Part shown: positions 12,147 to 25,416 of the stretch, in pieces | How the letters are laid out: every line of letters starts with the position of its first letter | Numbering within the stretch: the stretch's first letter is position 1 | Notes under the pieces: generated by a model | What the model saw: only the letters and a program-made list of their open reading frames with translations | Told to the model about the DNA's origin: nothing | Database searches by the model: none | Position numbers and translations under genes: made by a program | Source: Tetragonia tetragonoides | Lineage: Eukaryota; Streptophyta; Magnoliopsida; Caryophyllales; Aizoaceae | Direction: 5' to 3' | Length of the DNA: 64,000 nt | Assembly (NCBI GenBank): GCA_038025085.1 | Contig: CM076142.1 | Location: 9,894,501-9,958,500, forward strand

Positions 12147-15100
12147 TTAAAACCTTCTAGCTAATTCAGGATATAATACTCCAAGGCCCAAGCAACCAAC
12201 AATGACCTCGTAACAGTCAACACCTTCAATAGCTAAACTGACATATTTTTGAGCAATGTAGGAGTAGGACGCATCCTTTAAACTTCCTGAATGACTACAT
12301 ACCATCTGAAGCATTTGCAATGCTAAATTTGAGAAGGCAACTTTTGAACTCGGCATATCATTGGCCATGTACTACAGATTGTACAGAAGATTCAATGAAC
12401 AGATCTAAAAAGGTCATGAGCTTTCTCTAGTCTAACTCAAGCTACGCAAATGGAATCTTGTGCTTACAAAGCCAAGCCTGACTTTGGAGAGTCTACACTT
12501 GCTAATATATGAAAACGTAAGGAAACAATAATTCCATAGCCAATCCTAAAACAGCCGCAAACTGTATTTGAACATAATAAAAGCTTGCTCAGCTGACAGC
12601 CTCCCATCTTAATGTTTCTGTTCTCCAACAGCCTCGGCAGCATCAGGTGAGAAGCACCAATTTCTCAACTTGCCAAAAGCAGCTACAAACTCAACATTAG
12701 TCTTCCTGGTACAGTGTCTAGGCATGTCTGTACTAACTACTAAACATATAGTATATATCCATTTGTTAGTATATACAGCAAAAAAAAAAATCAGAAACTA
12801 CATTATAATGAAACATAAATGTACCTTAATATCTCTTCAAACATTATCGTGTGTTGTCTCAACTTTCCCAATGTCCTCCCCTTCATTAACCAAACGAACA
12901 ACATTACATACAGATGCAAACTTAAAAGTTTCTATTTACATAAGATATTTCACATAAACAGATTAAGAATAATCAGACAATAAGAATTTTAATCAAGCAA
13001 TGTCACACCGTAGAATGGTGAGATAAATATATGCCCTTTTCTTTAGGTATAGTGGCAAGCACTGGTAGGTTACCGCTTCAAACACTGCCTAAAGATAAAT
13101 TAATACCGAAGAATAGGGCATATGACATACCATCTGGAAACTAAGCTTGCTGTTCCATGACTGTATGTTGTAACTGAAACTTTTGAGTTCATTGTTTTCA
13201 GAGGTCATATCAACTGTGTCCCTTTATAGAGAGATAAAAGAAAAGTTGGTGCAGACTCCCCCAAGTGATGTGATGAGACAAAACAACATTACATGTTAGA
13301 ACCAAACTAATTTAGCCACCTGATTGACATGGAATTCAATGCACTCATCATATGGAGAAATATCATTAGTAGTGTTGGTCTTAGTTCAGAATGACAGTGT
13401 ATCTACAATCAGAAAATAAGTGGAGCTGAGGAACCTTCATTGTGGGTTCAGAATCTACAACATATACACTTATCCAGTTGTAAACGGAGGGTAAAACAAT
13501 TCCTTGGCAGCCATCTAGTTTTAAGCTTGACTCATTTTTCATAACACAGAATTAAGAATCCAATCCTAAGGCAACAATACAACCCTTAGGAAAAATTACT
13601 CCTGAAACACTCTAATATAGGAGTCGTGAATTCTCAACATTGATATTATTCGCAAATCACATACAGACCACAACCATTTTGCTCCATTAAGTGGAATTGA
13701 GAAAAGAGCACGCATAGGGAACAAAGATAAAAGTGCAGAATAATTGACAAATGACTTAATTCCAAAATTCAGATGATATGATTTACATGACTATTGAGAT
13801 TCAGTCGAAATTCTCACAATAACATGAATTTCAGAAATAGTTCCCAAATTTTTTTCTGACTCCATTTGTTTTCCTATGAGAAGGGAAGGGAGTAAAATGT
13901 CACACAACACAAACAAAAAAACTAACAACCTTGTTATTAGGAGGGACAAACAAAAGTAGACAAATTACAACCAAAGCAAACAAAATTGCAAATACTCGAA
14001 TTCAAATATTGCCAAAGAAAAGAGAACAATTGCATTACCGAAATTTCCGTCGTTCGGAACACTGTCATCATGAGAGATAGATTCAGAATGTTTTGGACCT
14101 GCAAATAACATTGGATATTCAGTCATGTATTGTGCAATAATGAGAAGAGAAGCAACTGATAAAACCACTAAAACACCCTAAATAAATGCTTTCAATGACC
14201 TTTTCTATAAGAATTAGTTCTCGCTGAAAGAATCAAAAGTCCTACGGCTGTATCTTTGCTCTGTTCTTTTCCGTGCTTTAAGCCCATTCCCTCTTCATCA
14301 AAGCTTTAAAGGTTAGATTCATAGTTAGCTTACTCTGTAGTTAGATTCATCGTCAGCCTACTCTATTCATGGCACATTCTCAAGCTCCAAGCAGCAAATC
14401 ACACCAAAGTCATAAACAAGTGAGCATCCAATAGTTTTCTGATTAGACACAAACATACAAGGAGACAATTGAGATAACTAATAGCCAAAGAACTAAAAAA
14501 GAAAATTAACATGGTAAGAAAGACGAAACTAAAAATGACCATTTTCACACATAACTGCAACAACCAGGAATAGTAACCATAGTAAGACTCCTCAACTTAA
14601 ATATGAGATAGAACAAATGATGACATCTATTTTAACAAAAAAAGTTAATACTCTCAGCTCATTCAGAATTAATGTATAACCTATGTCCATATGAGAAAAG
14701 TCCTGCTAACAGACCACTTTCAAATTTCAACCCTCGTCATTCAAGTTGCCAATTTCAATTAACATAATCTTTTATCAACTCCCACTTCATCACCCAATAA
14801 GGCCAATATGCACTCAATAACACCACTTTCTATGATGAAATCTAGCAGCGTAATCTACTCTAGTGAATGAGCTAATCTAGACTAACATGATATCCAAACC
14901 AAAGTAACCAACCAATCTACTCTAGTGAATGAGCTAATATAGAACAATATTCCACTTTCTTTTACAGAAACATAAATTCTCTAATTTAGCAGCTAAAAAT
15001 CATAAATCAAATCGAACAATAAATCACTCACATAAATTAGTGATGCCACCAGAATCAGTTTTCAACTCCAAATTTGACCAATTCTTGAATAAATCCTTAC

Positions 15101-16520
15101 ATAACTCTCTGTTTCCACAATACAAAACCAATCAAATTTCCCACTCTAATTAGTTGTTGAAAATTGCAGTATATAATGCTAATATCAGAACAAAAAATAA
15201 CACACAATAGCTAGAAATATGATCATCAAAGTAAATTACAATCATAAATTACTCATTTCTCATTCTGTATGTACATACAATAAATTTCTCATTCTGTATG
15301 TACATACAAATTACAATAAATCATCTTGTGAATAAGAGATGGGACAAGGAACAAAAGCAAGGGAAAAAAGTTGCAATCTTGTATTGGCTATATTAATCTT
15401 GTACTAAGTCTTTGCCCCCTCATGTATTCTAAAGTATAACCCAGTCTCAAAAAAAACACAAGAAATTGTTCCTCGTCAATACCCTACTGATTAGTTGAAT
15501 CTTCAGAGTTCAGTGATACCTAAACTATATGCAAAAAGACAAACTAATGAAGTTGAAGACAAGTTCAATGCAAAACATTTTACTTCTTTTTCAGAATTGA
15601 AGCTACTGAAATGCAGATGATAGATTACAATCTAGAAACAAAACCATACCAGAATGCATAAGCGTAGGAACACAACTATCCTATTCATGCTTTAACTCTC
15701 TGAACAACAATGACAACACACTTATGCAGAAACAGCAGCTCAGAATTGAATTCAGCAAAATCAGACTATTAACATGTATCTTTGCTTGTCTATATTGCAA
15801 TATGCTGCTTCTTAGTCATTCAAACATCAGTTTGACTGAGGAACTTGAACAAAGATGCTAGTGAAACTTTGCTGCGATCTGAAAGGATTTCGTAGCATAA
15901 CATGTTAAACGTTCAATAAGAAGATACAAGACATATATGTAGATTCTCAGTTCTCACAAATGATTTTCTCTCCTTCAAATCTAAAACCAGATAAAGGAAG
16001 GAGGAGAAAACAGAAGATACAGTAAGAAAGACTAGCAACTATTGAAGTCAGTCTGTTGCATCAAAAGAATACTAAATAGTCTATCTTTCACATACCTTCT
16101 ACATGACCAGTAAACCTTATAGCTAACCAACTTAATAACCCACAGAATCAACATCCTTATGCAGTTCAAGGCTCTCCTCTCTGCTCCAGAGTCCTGTCCC
16201 AAACTCACGTATATAGTCTCTTTTGAATTTCTCCTCATCCAAGAACTGAACTATCAGAAACATTAGCTCTCTACTGAGTGATGGCATTGTTGATTCAGAG
16301 CAATCCGATTTGACTAATAGACAAGCAAAAAACATCAAATTAGGGTTTTGATTTTACGAAATACAGAGAAAGAAAGTTAACTTTTTTTAAGTTCAATTTC
16401 AATTTCCGAAAACTAAGAAAACCTATAGAGATTGTAAAGAGAGAGTGTGAGTTTGAGTACCCAAGATCTAGATTCAAGCTTAGCATAGCCCTTTCCGCAG
16501 CTAGGGTTTCATAAACAAAC
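12147..16520 (-). pseudogene. Unidentified multi-exon locus headed by an orphan TOPLESS-type first exon
   Basis: Read on minus, the locus begins with a probable 5' UTR intron (16314-16460) and a coding exon (16287-16209) encoding SLSRELMFLIVQFLDEEKF. This is nearly the LisH start of TOPLESS/TPR corepressors. Nothing resembling the next TPL exons (CTLH, WD40) follows. Further exon-like pieces with good splice borders are 14098-14039 (PKHSESISHDDSVPNDGNF), 13379-13320 (TNTTNDISPYDECIEFHVNQ), 13221-13131 (includes NNELKSFSYNIQSWNSKLSF), 12920-12825 (includes NVVRLVNEGEDIGKVETTHD, then TGA) and 12705-12609 (includes NVEFVAAFGKLRNWCFSPDA, then TAA). Phases do not all agree, and a TGA sits in the 12920-12825 frame, so this is either a decayed gene, a chimeric gene or an incompletely resolved model. 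I do not recognise the downstream protein. Confidence 0.35.
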
Positions 16521-16639
16521 ACAAATCAACACAATTAGATAAAATTGAGGTCAATGAGGACAACAAAGCAGCAGCATGAATTTTAGATAGTTCTACACCT
16601 CTACTATTGAGCAAGAATGGGTCATCAGTGTACAATTTT

Positions 16640-18538
16640 TCAACTCTCTGTAATATGTTGAATTACGCTTACATGAAATAGGTTATTGGCTTCCAGCCAT
16701 GAAGCTTCTTGGCTAAGGCAGGACAGCAGTGAATTCCATGTAAAATAGTCAGGCCCAATACCTGCATCCACCATTTGCTGGAAAACCTTCAGTGCTTTCT
16801 GTAAATCGCCCTTACTACAAAGAGCATCAATTAAAGGGTTGTAAGTTCCTATGTCCGCTGAGCAGCCTCTGGCAACCATGTCCTTGAAAAGCTTCACAGC
16901 ACTTGCAATTTTTCCTTGAGTACAAAATCCACTAATAACAGCATTATAGGTTAATGTAACAGGAAGATAACCATGACCAACCATTTCATTCATCAGCTCA
17001 AACGCTTCCCTAACATGCTTATGATCACAATAGCCCTGAATTAAGCTGGAGTAAATAAGAACACTTGGAATTCCACCTTCATGAATCATTTGGTCAAAAA
17101 TTGACTTTGCACTTTCTATGTTCCCCTCTTTGCAGTAGTCTAGAATCCTCAGGCTCCTCTCGACTGCCCTTGGGAACATTTTACCCATCTTGTTTAAAAA
17201 GTCAAGTGCTTCATTCCAACGATTTACACGATACAGACCATATAGAATACTGTTGTAAGGACTAATGTGACCTCCACTACCTCCTTTGTTCTCTTCCATG
17301 AGCTCCATGATCTTAAACCCATCTTTCACCATTCCTTTAGAGCAAAAGCCTCTTATCAAGGTATCATATGTTACAAAGTTGCATTTAATTGCATCTGTTT
17401 TCATCTCACTGAACAAATCAAGGGCTGAATCTAACAGGTCAGTGTCACAAAACCCAGCTATCAAAGCATTATATGTGTCTACATTTGGGAGACACCCTTT
17501 AATCTCCATCTGTTTCTTAAAATGCAGCCCAACTTTTGCCTTCCCTAATCTACAAAATCCTCTAATCAAAGTGTTATAAGCTACAACATCAATTTTCCCT
17601 CCGTTATTTTCAGCCCTGTCCAATAGTTCCGCAGCTTCAGTTGCACGACCTACATTGCACAGTAATTCCATCACTTTGGTCACTGCCACAACATCAGGAA
17701 CAAACCCTGAAGCAAAGCTCTTTTCCAGAAGCACCTGAGCCTGAACTAAATTCCCTTCTTTACAATATGCTGATATCATAAGATCAAAAGTCACATTATT
17801 TGGCTCCACAATCTCACTCATCAAACTCCTAGCTCTACCAACCTTCCCATTCTTGCAAAGGGCATGAAGCAATGTGTTATAAACTGTCGTATTTGGGGTC
17901 AAACCACGCGTCTTCATCACTTGCAAGAGCTTAAACCCATCTCCAATCCGATTCGTCAAACATAGTCCTTTCATCAGTATGCCATAAGTGTAATCATCAC
18001 CTTGAACACCACACTCCATCATCTTCTTTCTAAAAAACCCACGAGCAATATCAATATCTTCCTTAACCAAGACATCAAGTATAGTATTATATGTCTTCAA
18101 AGAAGGAACTACACCAAATTTATGCACCAAATCAAGCACCTTGAGCACTTCTCGAATCCGTTGAGCCCGTCCAAGGCCTCGAACAATCGTGACAAAGATA
18201 TCTTCATCTGGGGGTGAACCAATTGAGCTGGGCATTTCATCAAGCATATGGTGGACATAATCAAAGCGACGGAAAGAGCAGAGCTTGTGAATCAAGGCTC
18301 GGTAGGTAGATTGGGTGTGGGTGAAATTGGGTAGTTTTGAGGCCCATCTAAAGGTTTGGAGAGCTAGTGCAGCTGATTGTTGGTCTCGGATTAGAAGGGC
18401 AATGTGGTGATGAGTTGGTGGAGATAACTGGGATGATGTGCAGATGGTTTTGGACTGCACCGTTAAAAGGACTATCTTTCGCTTAACTCTATTGGAAAGT
18501 GTGGAAGAGAAAGAAATGTTTGGCAATGCCATAGCCAT
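16640..18538 (-). CDS. P-class pentatricopeptide repeat protein, probably organellar
   Basis: A single intronless ORF encodes 632 residues from the ATG at 18538. The reading frame extends 11 codons further upstream but only to a TTG, so this ATG (MAMALPNIS) is the likely start. The basic, Ser/Thr-rich N terminus ([16 protein letters not shown]) suits a mitochondrial or plastid transit peptide. From about residue 85 to the end there are consecutive 35-residue PPR motifs, for example [35 protein letters not shown] and [16 protein letters not shown]. No E or DYW editing domain follows, so it belongs to the P class, whose members bind organelle RNA in a sequence-specific way and affect processing, stability or translation. 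It resembles the Arabidopsis At2g17525 group from memory, which I could not check. Confidence 0.94.
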   Translation of the reverse strand: MAMALPNISFSSTLSNRVKRKIVLLTVQSKTICTSSQLSPPTHHHIALLIRDQQSAALALQTFRWASKLPNFTHTQSTYRALIHKLCSFRRFDYVHHMLDEMPSSIGSPPDEDIFVTIVRGLGRAQRIREVLKVLDLVHKFGVVPSLKTYNTILDVLVKEDIDIARGFFRKKMMECGVQGDDYTYGILMKGLCLTNRIGDGFKLLQVMKTRGLTPNTTVYNTLLHALCKNGKVGRARSLMSEIVEPNNVTFDLMISAYCKEGNLVQAQVLLEKSFASGFVPDVVAVTKVMELLCNVGRATEAAELLDRAENNGGKIDVVAYNTLIRGFCRLGKAKVGLHFKKQMEIKGCLPNVDTYNALIAGFCDTDLLDSALDLFSEMKTDAIKCNFVTYDTLIRGFCSKGMVKDGFKIMELMEENKGGSGGHISPYNSILYGLYRVNRWNEALDFLNKMGKMFPRAVERSLRILDYCKEGNIESAKSIFDQMIHEGGIPSVLIYSSLIQGYCDHKHVREAFELMNEMVGHGYLPVTLTYNAVISGFCTQGKIASAVKLFKDMVARGCSADIGTYNPLIDALCSKGDLQKALKVFQQMVDAGIGPDYFTWNSLLSCLSQEASWLEANNLFHVSVIQHITES

Positions 18539-19899
18539 CTTGGATGGTTCGAGCTTGAGAGCCTCGGTCAAGTGTCAACGGTCATTGTTATTAATGGAGG
18601 TGTATCTTTCCAGTGGAGCTTCATCTGTATTTTACTTCCATTTAAATCTCAAAGTAATTATTTGCAGCCCTTATTATACTAAAATGTATGAAGGTCAAAT
18701 TTGAGAAAAGAATCCAAAGCATAAACTTATCCAAAAAAAGCACATACATAAAAAGAAGATTGTAAAAACATGAGCACGGCTAACAAGTATTTATCATTAA
18801 AGAAACAGAAACATAGTTGAAATCTAAACATAGTTGAACTTACTCATGCCTACCCCCAAGCAGCCTCCCCTGCCATCCTCAAGGCCCAAATTAATGTCTG
18901 GTTGGCCGTGTTCACTACTCAACGCCATATGAAGCGTGCCGCCTCCAAGCATACCCATAGTATTAACATTGCCCGAGTGCCTCCAAAGAGGTCCTAGCCG
19001 GAATCTAGAATTTAGTCCAAGGATCTACTGCCATTTTCCTGTGCATTTCAGTTTCCATAAAGTATAAATCTTTTACAAATTAACATGGCCAATTTCAGTT
19101 CACAAAAACCATGTTACTTGATTTTGAATGATATTATGTGGATCTAGGCCCCAAATCCTCAGTAATTCAAGGAATTGCCGCAATTTTTGGTCTAATTTTC
19201 AATTTCTAATCTAAGTATTATATTGAATCCAAGTTCGCAGGTAATTAACCAAATGCAACAAATGTAATGACTATCTGATACAGCATCACCCATGCCTAAG
19301 ACCATGAATTAAGCTCTTGGGAAAACTAAAAATTGTATCTTTTCAATGGTTCTCAAGCCACAAAGCTGGTGCAAGCCACCCAACTCCAAGTCAACAAGAC
19401 TGTTAAAGCTCCATTGCATAATTCAATTTGCAGATAAACAAAGATAAATAGCATCCAATAAACCAGCAATTCTCGACCCAGAAAAAATTCAATCAATATG
19501 CGACAAAGGAAAATGAATATTATCAAGCAATTAACCCTAAGACACATCGTACTATAATCAAATGGAGAGCAAAATATGCTACCTGTATCATACATGGAGA
19601 TATATGGTTAGGAGCTGATTGACAAGGAGATTCTAAACATCCAAAAGATACCTCCTTTAACCCACACACTCTCTCTCCTAGTTAGTATTTCTCAGTGATG
19701 AAAAACATACACAGGGAAAGGAGAAAGGAAACCACAACTGAAGTTCTAAGGCCTGTTTAAGGACAACTGGGCAAGGCCAATAATGTTTTCGGTCTTTAGG
19801 GTCTCAGGCCCAACATAATCAGCATTTTAACCTTCACTTGACACTTCATTTTCATTTAGCCCCTTTTTTTTGGAAATTCAAGCATCTTGACTCTTGAGT
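18539..19899. other. Upstream flank of the PPR gene and spacer
   Basis: The first 200 bases probably hold the PPR promoter and 5' UTR. The rest is AT-rich without recognisable genes. A short GC-richer segment (18850-19020) may be a degraded repeat. Confidence 0.45.
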
Positions 19900-20476
19900 A
19901 GGTAGGGATGGCAGTGAGGCAGATATAGGTGGATACCGTTATGCATACGTCTTAGTTGGAGCGGGGATGGGGGAGTGCTAGGTGGGGATAGTTTTGATAA
20001 AACAAAAACCACAGCCGGGATGAGACGAGATGGTTTGCCTTTTTTTCCTCGGTGAATACCCGTTGGAACCCTGCCCCACCGTATACCCGCCCCGCCTCGT
20101 AGCCACATAAAAATAAAAATATGTAAATTTAAATATATAAGACCTTATTTTACCAAATACTTTATATAAAAATTGTCTACTGCTATTGCTTATCAAAAAG
20201 CTCAAATTTTTCCTTGCAAATTATCTTAGGGTGAATTTGAGGTAGATTCAAATGTGGGCTTCATTTATTTTCGAGCGGGTAAGCGAATGTGGATACCCTC
20301 CCGATAAATGGAGCAGAGATGAATTTCCCCTGGTAAGTGGGGCGGAGGTGGATTTGGGATCTCCAACCCGTGAAAAGGATGGGGTAGGTGGTGGAACTAA
20401 AATACCCAAACAGGTATGAGGATAGATCTACCTATATCCAGTTATCCACCACCACTCCGCCCTATTGTCATCCCTA
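19900..20476. mobile_element. hAT-type non-autonomous element
   Basis: The ends are inverted copies of TAGGGATGGCA (left around 19904, right TGTCATCCCTA at 20466-20476). Subterminal G/C-rich sequence (GGGGCGGAGGTGG, CCCGCCCCGCC) is unlike the flanks. TCTTGAG flanks both ends (19893-19899 and 20478-20484). With one more, mismatched base this is the 8-bp duplication expected for hAT elements. There is no transposase. Confidence 0.65.
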
Positions 20477-20484
20477 ATCTTGAG

Positions 20485-21670
20485 GATATCTGAATTGAGT
20501 TCAACATGTAGAAATTTCACCTATAATATTAACTTTGAAAATTTCACACTTTTATAAAAAGTCACCCCTAATACTACGAAAATCACTTTGAAATATAAAA
20601 TTCACCCCTAATTTTTACGAGAAAAATATTTCTTGTAAAAGGTCACAAAAATCACTTCGAAATATAAAAGACACACCCAATTGTTATTGTTACACTCGAA
20701 AAATAATCTACCGGGATATTGAAATAGACCGACAATTCGAATAAAAATAATATTAAGAAAATATATTATTGCTTATAAAATAAAGATAGTGGTTGAAATG
20801 CACAATTTCCATTATCTCCTACCACTACCCACTAATACACTAGCCATGGTAGTTATTTCCTACAAAAACTACCCAATTAAGCACTACCCATGAAGTGAAT
20901 GTGTTAACCATTCAAAGAAGGATATGGGATAGTGGTTGACTACACTCCACTCATAATTGAATAATGGGCGGTTACTACTTACTAGAGGACCAAGAACTCT
21001 CCTATTTTCCTATAAATAGGATCGTCGGAGCAATGAAGAAGATCAGACTGAGTCTCATCGCAAAGATGCGTTACGAGTAGAGTAATGTAGTCTCTAGTGT
21101 AGTGTAGTTTTAGGAGTAGATTAAATGTAGTTTAGTGTATCATATTCATTAAATCCTCCCGTTTATACTGTGTTTACATCAATCGAAGGAATGTCTTTTT
21201 CCGAATTACTAGTATTCAAACCCCCCTCGCACCCTCCTTGTTAAAGTAAAAATATCCGCGATCCCAACACAACGCCCAAAAAGACCTTGTCGAATAGCAA
21301 GGTTAATTATCAACGTGATAGTCAAATTGAACCACGCATCGAAAAGCACTACCAACTCCCCGAAAAGGTCGAACAGTTGGTCGAATTGTGCATATAGGTG
21401 TGGAATTCTATTAAGTGACTAGAAACCGACTATCACCGTTGACCGTGTCCACCGTCAACTAGGAGTTGGGGGTGGAGGAGTAGGTTCGAATAGGGAACGG
21501 CCTGCTCTAAGATAGTCCTCAACCTTATTTAGAACCATTTTAAAAGCCGTAAAACTGCCCCTCACGATTGTTGGTGACCCCTAAGTACAAAACACGACAA
21601 CAGTTATGAGAAAAATATTTCTTGTAAAAAGTTAGCCAGTAGTTATTGCTTTCAATTTTGAAAATGTATC
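20485..21670. other. Retroelement-like remnant with promoter and leader
   Basis: A CCTATAAATAGG promoter-like motif lies near 21010-21021. A leader-like segment follows (21040-21180) and then a short open stretch at 21270-21400. The arrangement recalls a promoter/R/leader region of an LTR retroelement, but I found no matching second LTR, primer site or coding domain. Near 20530-20660 short AATTTCACAC and CACCCCTAAT phrases repeat. Confidence 0.3.
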
Positions 21671-22797
21671 CAACACTACAACAAATATGCTAATAGTTGA
21701 CACTTTTTTTCCCACGCTTACCGAAGTGTAGGTAAAAGAACGGAGCTTTCCACACTCTCAATACGTGGAAAACAAATTCGCAATTTTACTACGCTCGTGT
21801 ACGTGGAATTGGATGAATAACTTCCAAAATTAGAATTCCGTGTGCGCTTAGTGTGCGATAACTGAAAGTAGTGCTAGACTGGTAACTCGGCTATCCCCAA
21901 AAAAACGAAAAAACAAAAGAAATTGAGAGAAGCCCAGACTGCTCGCATTACATGCTCAAGACCTCTATCTCGCCGTTGATTGTGAATTTGTGATACTCGA
22001 AGCATTCGTCGAATCTTCAAGAAGTCTGCATCGTCTTAGGATTTCTCACAATTTCCTTAGGTGTCTACCTTCGTCTTTTTTCTGCTCCATTTTGTTAGGA
22101 TCAAGCTAGGGTTTTTCGATTTTGCAAAAAGCTAATCGTAATTGAAGAATTGGCCAAGGAATAAGCGCCTGTGAGAACTGATCTTCGTGGAATTGGATAT
22201 GGCGGTACTTTCTCTCTCCTTCTCCCTTCGCTTTGCTGCAATTGTGCTACTTGATATTTTTATTTTTCTTTATTTTACGTTTTCTGACAATTTGCACATG
22301 TTTTAGGGCTAATTTTCATACGTTTAAGGCTGATTGATTTTCGTTTGATGGCTAATTTTCATTTCATTTATTTGGGATGATTTTCATATTCTGGCTAATT
22401 GACTCTTCAAGGGGTGATTTTAGCTTTTCGTTTCATATGGCAACAACAGGCAACTGGAGCGACATGGCGACATCATTGTGAGAATTCAGAATAACATGTT
22501 AACTTCAAGTATAAAGGTGATTCTATTGTTGGTTTCTTAAATGTTGTCTTTTGCTTAAGATTATCGGTTTTTCTCAATGTAGTTCAGGTTTTGTAGTGTA
22601 CTGTGATGAATCATAGGTGGCCTAGCTGAATTGAGGTTTCTAGTTCTACACTAATGCTATTTTGTTGAACTAATTGCAATTTCTTTGCTGCATTCATTAT
22701 CTGAAATATAGTGTTATCATGAAGCTGTAGTTGTTTGGGAAGTCTCTGACTGAATTTATGGACTTGTACAACACTAATTAGACACCTGCTGATCTGA

Positions 22798-22897
<100 letters not shown>

Positions 22898-24269
22898 TTA
22901 AGAGACTTAGAGCAAGTTAGATGATATAATAGATATAGTATACTAGATCCTAGATCAGATGAGATATTATGAAGCACACCTATTTCTTTGACAGTTCAAT
23001 AAAAATAAGACCAAACAGGAGGGAGAAGAAAAGAAGAAGGAAGAAACATGACCTGGGTGAATTTTCAGAGCATTATTATGCTGGACATGATAATTATTTT
23101 TGTACAAGAGTGTGTTGTTTAGTTTAAATGATTCACCTCCGGATGTCATTAGTTCTCACTGCCTCATATAAGTCATAGGTTTGTCTTTATACTGAGCTCT
23201 AAAGTACTTGAGCTTTTTTCACTCCTTGTTCTAGGTCCATCCTGATAATTTCTGAACTATTTCTGCATCATATCCCTTTAAAGTTCTAGAAAATCTTTAC
23301 AAAATTGCTCCTCACAGAGTATTTTATGGCCAATTTTCGTCAGTTGTTCTGCCTTAATCCAGCAACACTGTGCTAGAATCTGAAAAATATTGCAGACTTT
23401 TAACAATTTCAGGTTGATTAGGCTGTAAAATTCAAGAGAATCATCTGTGGAATCAGTTTTCTAAGGGAATTAAGCCTGCCAGTGTCACACTGACATCCCC
23501 AGCATTATGAGAGATACTATGATAATGTTATGATATTACATGGTATAGAAGACACAATAATGAGGACGCTTAACATTACAGACCTGTCATAGATGAATAT
23601 TCTGTTTTCATTTCATTTATAGAGCATTAGTACATGCCTTCATTTTCAGAGCATTATAATGCTGGACAAAGAAGACAATGTATCAGTCATGTTTTTATGT
23701 TTGTGTTTGTTCTTGTTTTTTAGGACGGCTAGTAATCCCCCTTTTTAGTGTCTTGTAATCTTGCTTTCATGTTTTTTTTCTTTCCGGCTTATTCTTTTTC
23801 TTTGTATTGTTTAGATAGATAAAAACAATTAACCATTTTAAAGTGACCTGTTTTTGCATTTTTGGTTCATATCAAGCCAAGCACATGTTTTGGCATGTTT
23901 TGGCAGAGAAGAGATTGGTGTGGTTCAGTATGCAGACCTTTAGTGTATGAGAACTTCTTTTCAAGTTTCCAGCTATTATTTTTCGATGTTGAAGTGCACT
24001 GAGCATTCGATTTTTTATTTTTACCTGTCTAGTTTACTACTAGGGATTAGCCACCAATTTAGTCTAGTCTCTGGCTAGTAAGGGTTAGGGTTGTGCCGGC
24101 AGATTTTATGAAATGATAGACATAAACATTCGCAGTAGGTTTGAAATATATGTTTTTGCTTATAATATATGTTTTAGCTCTTTATCGCTTTGTTACACGA
24201 GCCATCTCCGTATCAGTTGTCTTTCATCTAGGCAATACTGAGCAGCAATCACAAACTCCTTAAGACAGA

Positions 24270-24680
24270 CTTTGTCACCATGATGTTTGCGCAGTGGCGT
24301 GAACCTCATGCTGTGACAATGACTATTGCTTCTGGGGCTGATAGAAAGGATGGGCAGAAGTTTTTCTCAGAGATTTTCCACCTTCTTTACCATATTTTAC
24401 TTGTATGTTTAATAGGGCTTTCATTCTGTCAACAATAAGATTGTCTTGTGCGTGTATGATGAATCATATTGCTTGCTGTTTTATGCTATTAAGGAGATGT
24501 TTGAAAAAGATCAAATGGAGCAACATCGTGAAGCTGTCATGCATCACATGAAAGAGTTGTGGAGGAAATGGCATGGTCAAATGTTTCAAGAGCATGTGAA
24601 GGACAATGGGAGTTTGGCAAATATCTGTTGGCTTTTGCATTATGTAGAATCAATGGGCAACCAGGCCATACTATATGCAG
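24270..24680 (+). pseudogene. Coding remnant inside the CACTA element
   Basis: Two short open stretches look coding. One (about 24270-24405) includes TDFVTMMFAQWREPH. The other (about 24494-24680) includes REAVMHHMKELWRKWHGQMF and ends at a GT donor. The second has the basic Leu/Trp pattern of the plant Transposase_24-like region of En/Spm accessory proteins, which is an inference. Neither joins to a complete gene. Confidence 0.35.
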
Positions 24681-25416
24681 GTAATTTCCTTTCTCTTTCC
24701 TGTTGGTGTGTTATTGCAGGACTAACATGTATGACTGTTTAGAGTAGCGAATTCTTCAATTTGCAAATTTATGAGAAAAATTGGATGTTGCTAACTTTTA
24801 CTAAAAACATGGTTCTAATTGGCTATTTGTTAATGAGTGCAAGCATACATGTGTATGACATACAAATAGGAAGTTGTTTGGGTAGCTGTAATAGATATGG
24901 TAAAATTAGCTGGAAAACAAAATATATGCCCTTCGTGTTTTAGTTCCCTCTGCTATTGAAAAGGGGAGATGAATATTCAAGTTTCATCTGTTGGTTGATT
25001 CTATAGAATCATCTTCCACATATCTTGCAAATTAGTGATTAGAGTTTTCTTACTCTGGCTTTGTGTTTGTTAAATTTGAACCTATGAATTGTTGTTTTTT
25101 TTGATAAAATGAACCTATGAGATGTTACTTGCCTTATGCCAATATCGGTCAAATAGTATTCTGAAGGGGAAAAAACAATACAGCATACATGTACAATGAA
25201 TCATTATTCCAATAGGGCTATTCCATGTGTTATAGCCTTGGTTTACATGAGATGGTAAGTTGCTACTGGCTGCAGATGTAGACTACACAATTAGTTTATG
25301 CTATATGGCTCTGATGGGTTCTTAGAAGGTCTGCAGGGAGTCTGCTGTGGTTCGACGTCCCTTACAGTTACGATATCTAAGCACGATATGATTATGTGTT
25401 GGCAAGCAAGCATAGG

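Noticed and set aside
18539..18571. Longer PPR N terminus
   Set aside because: The extra 11 codons start with TTG; the first ATG is at 18538.
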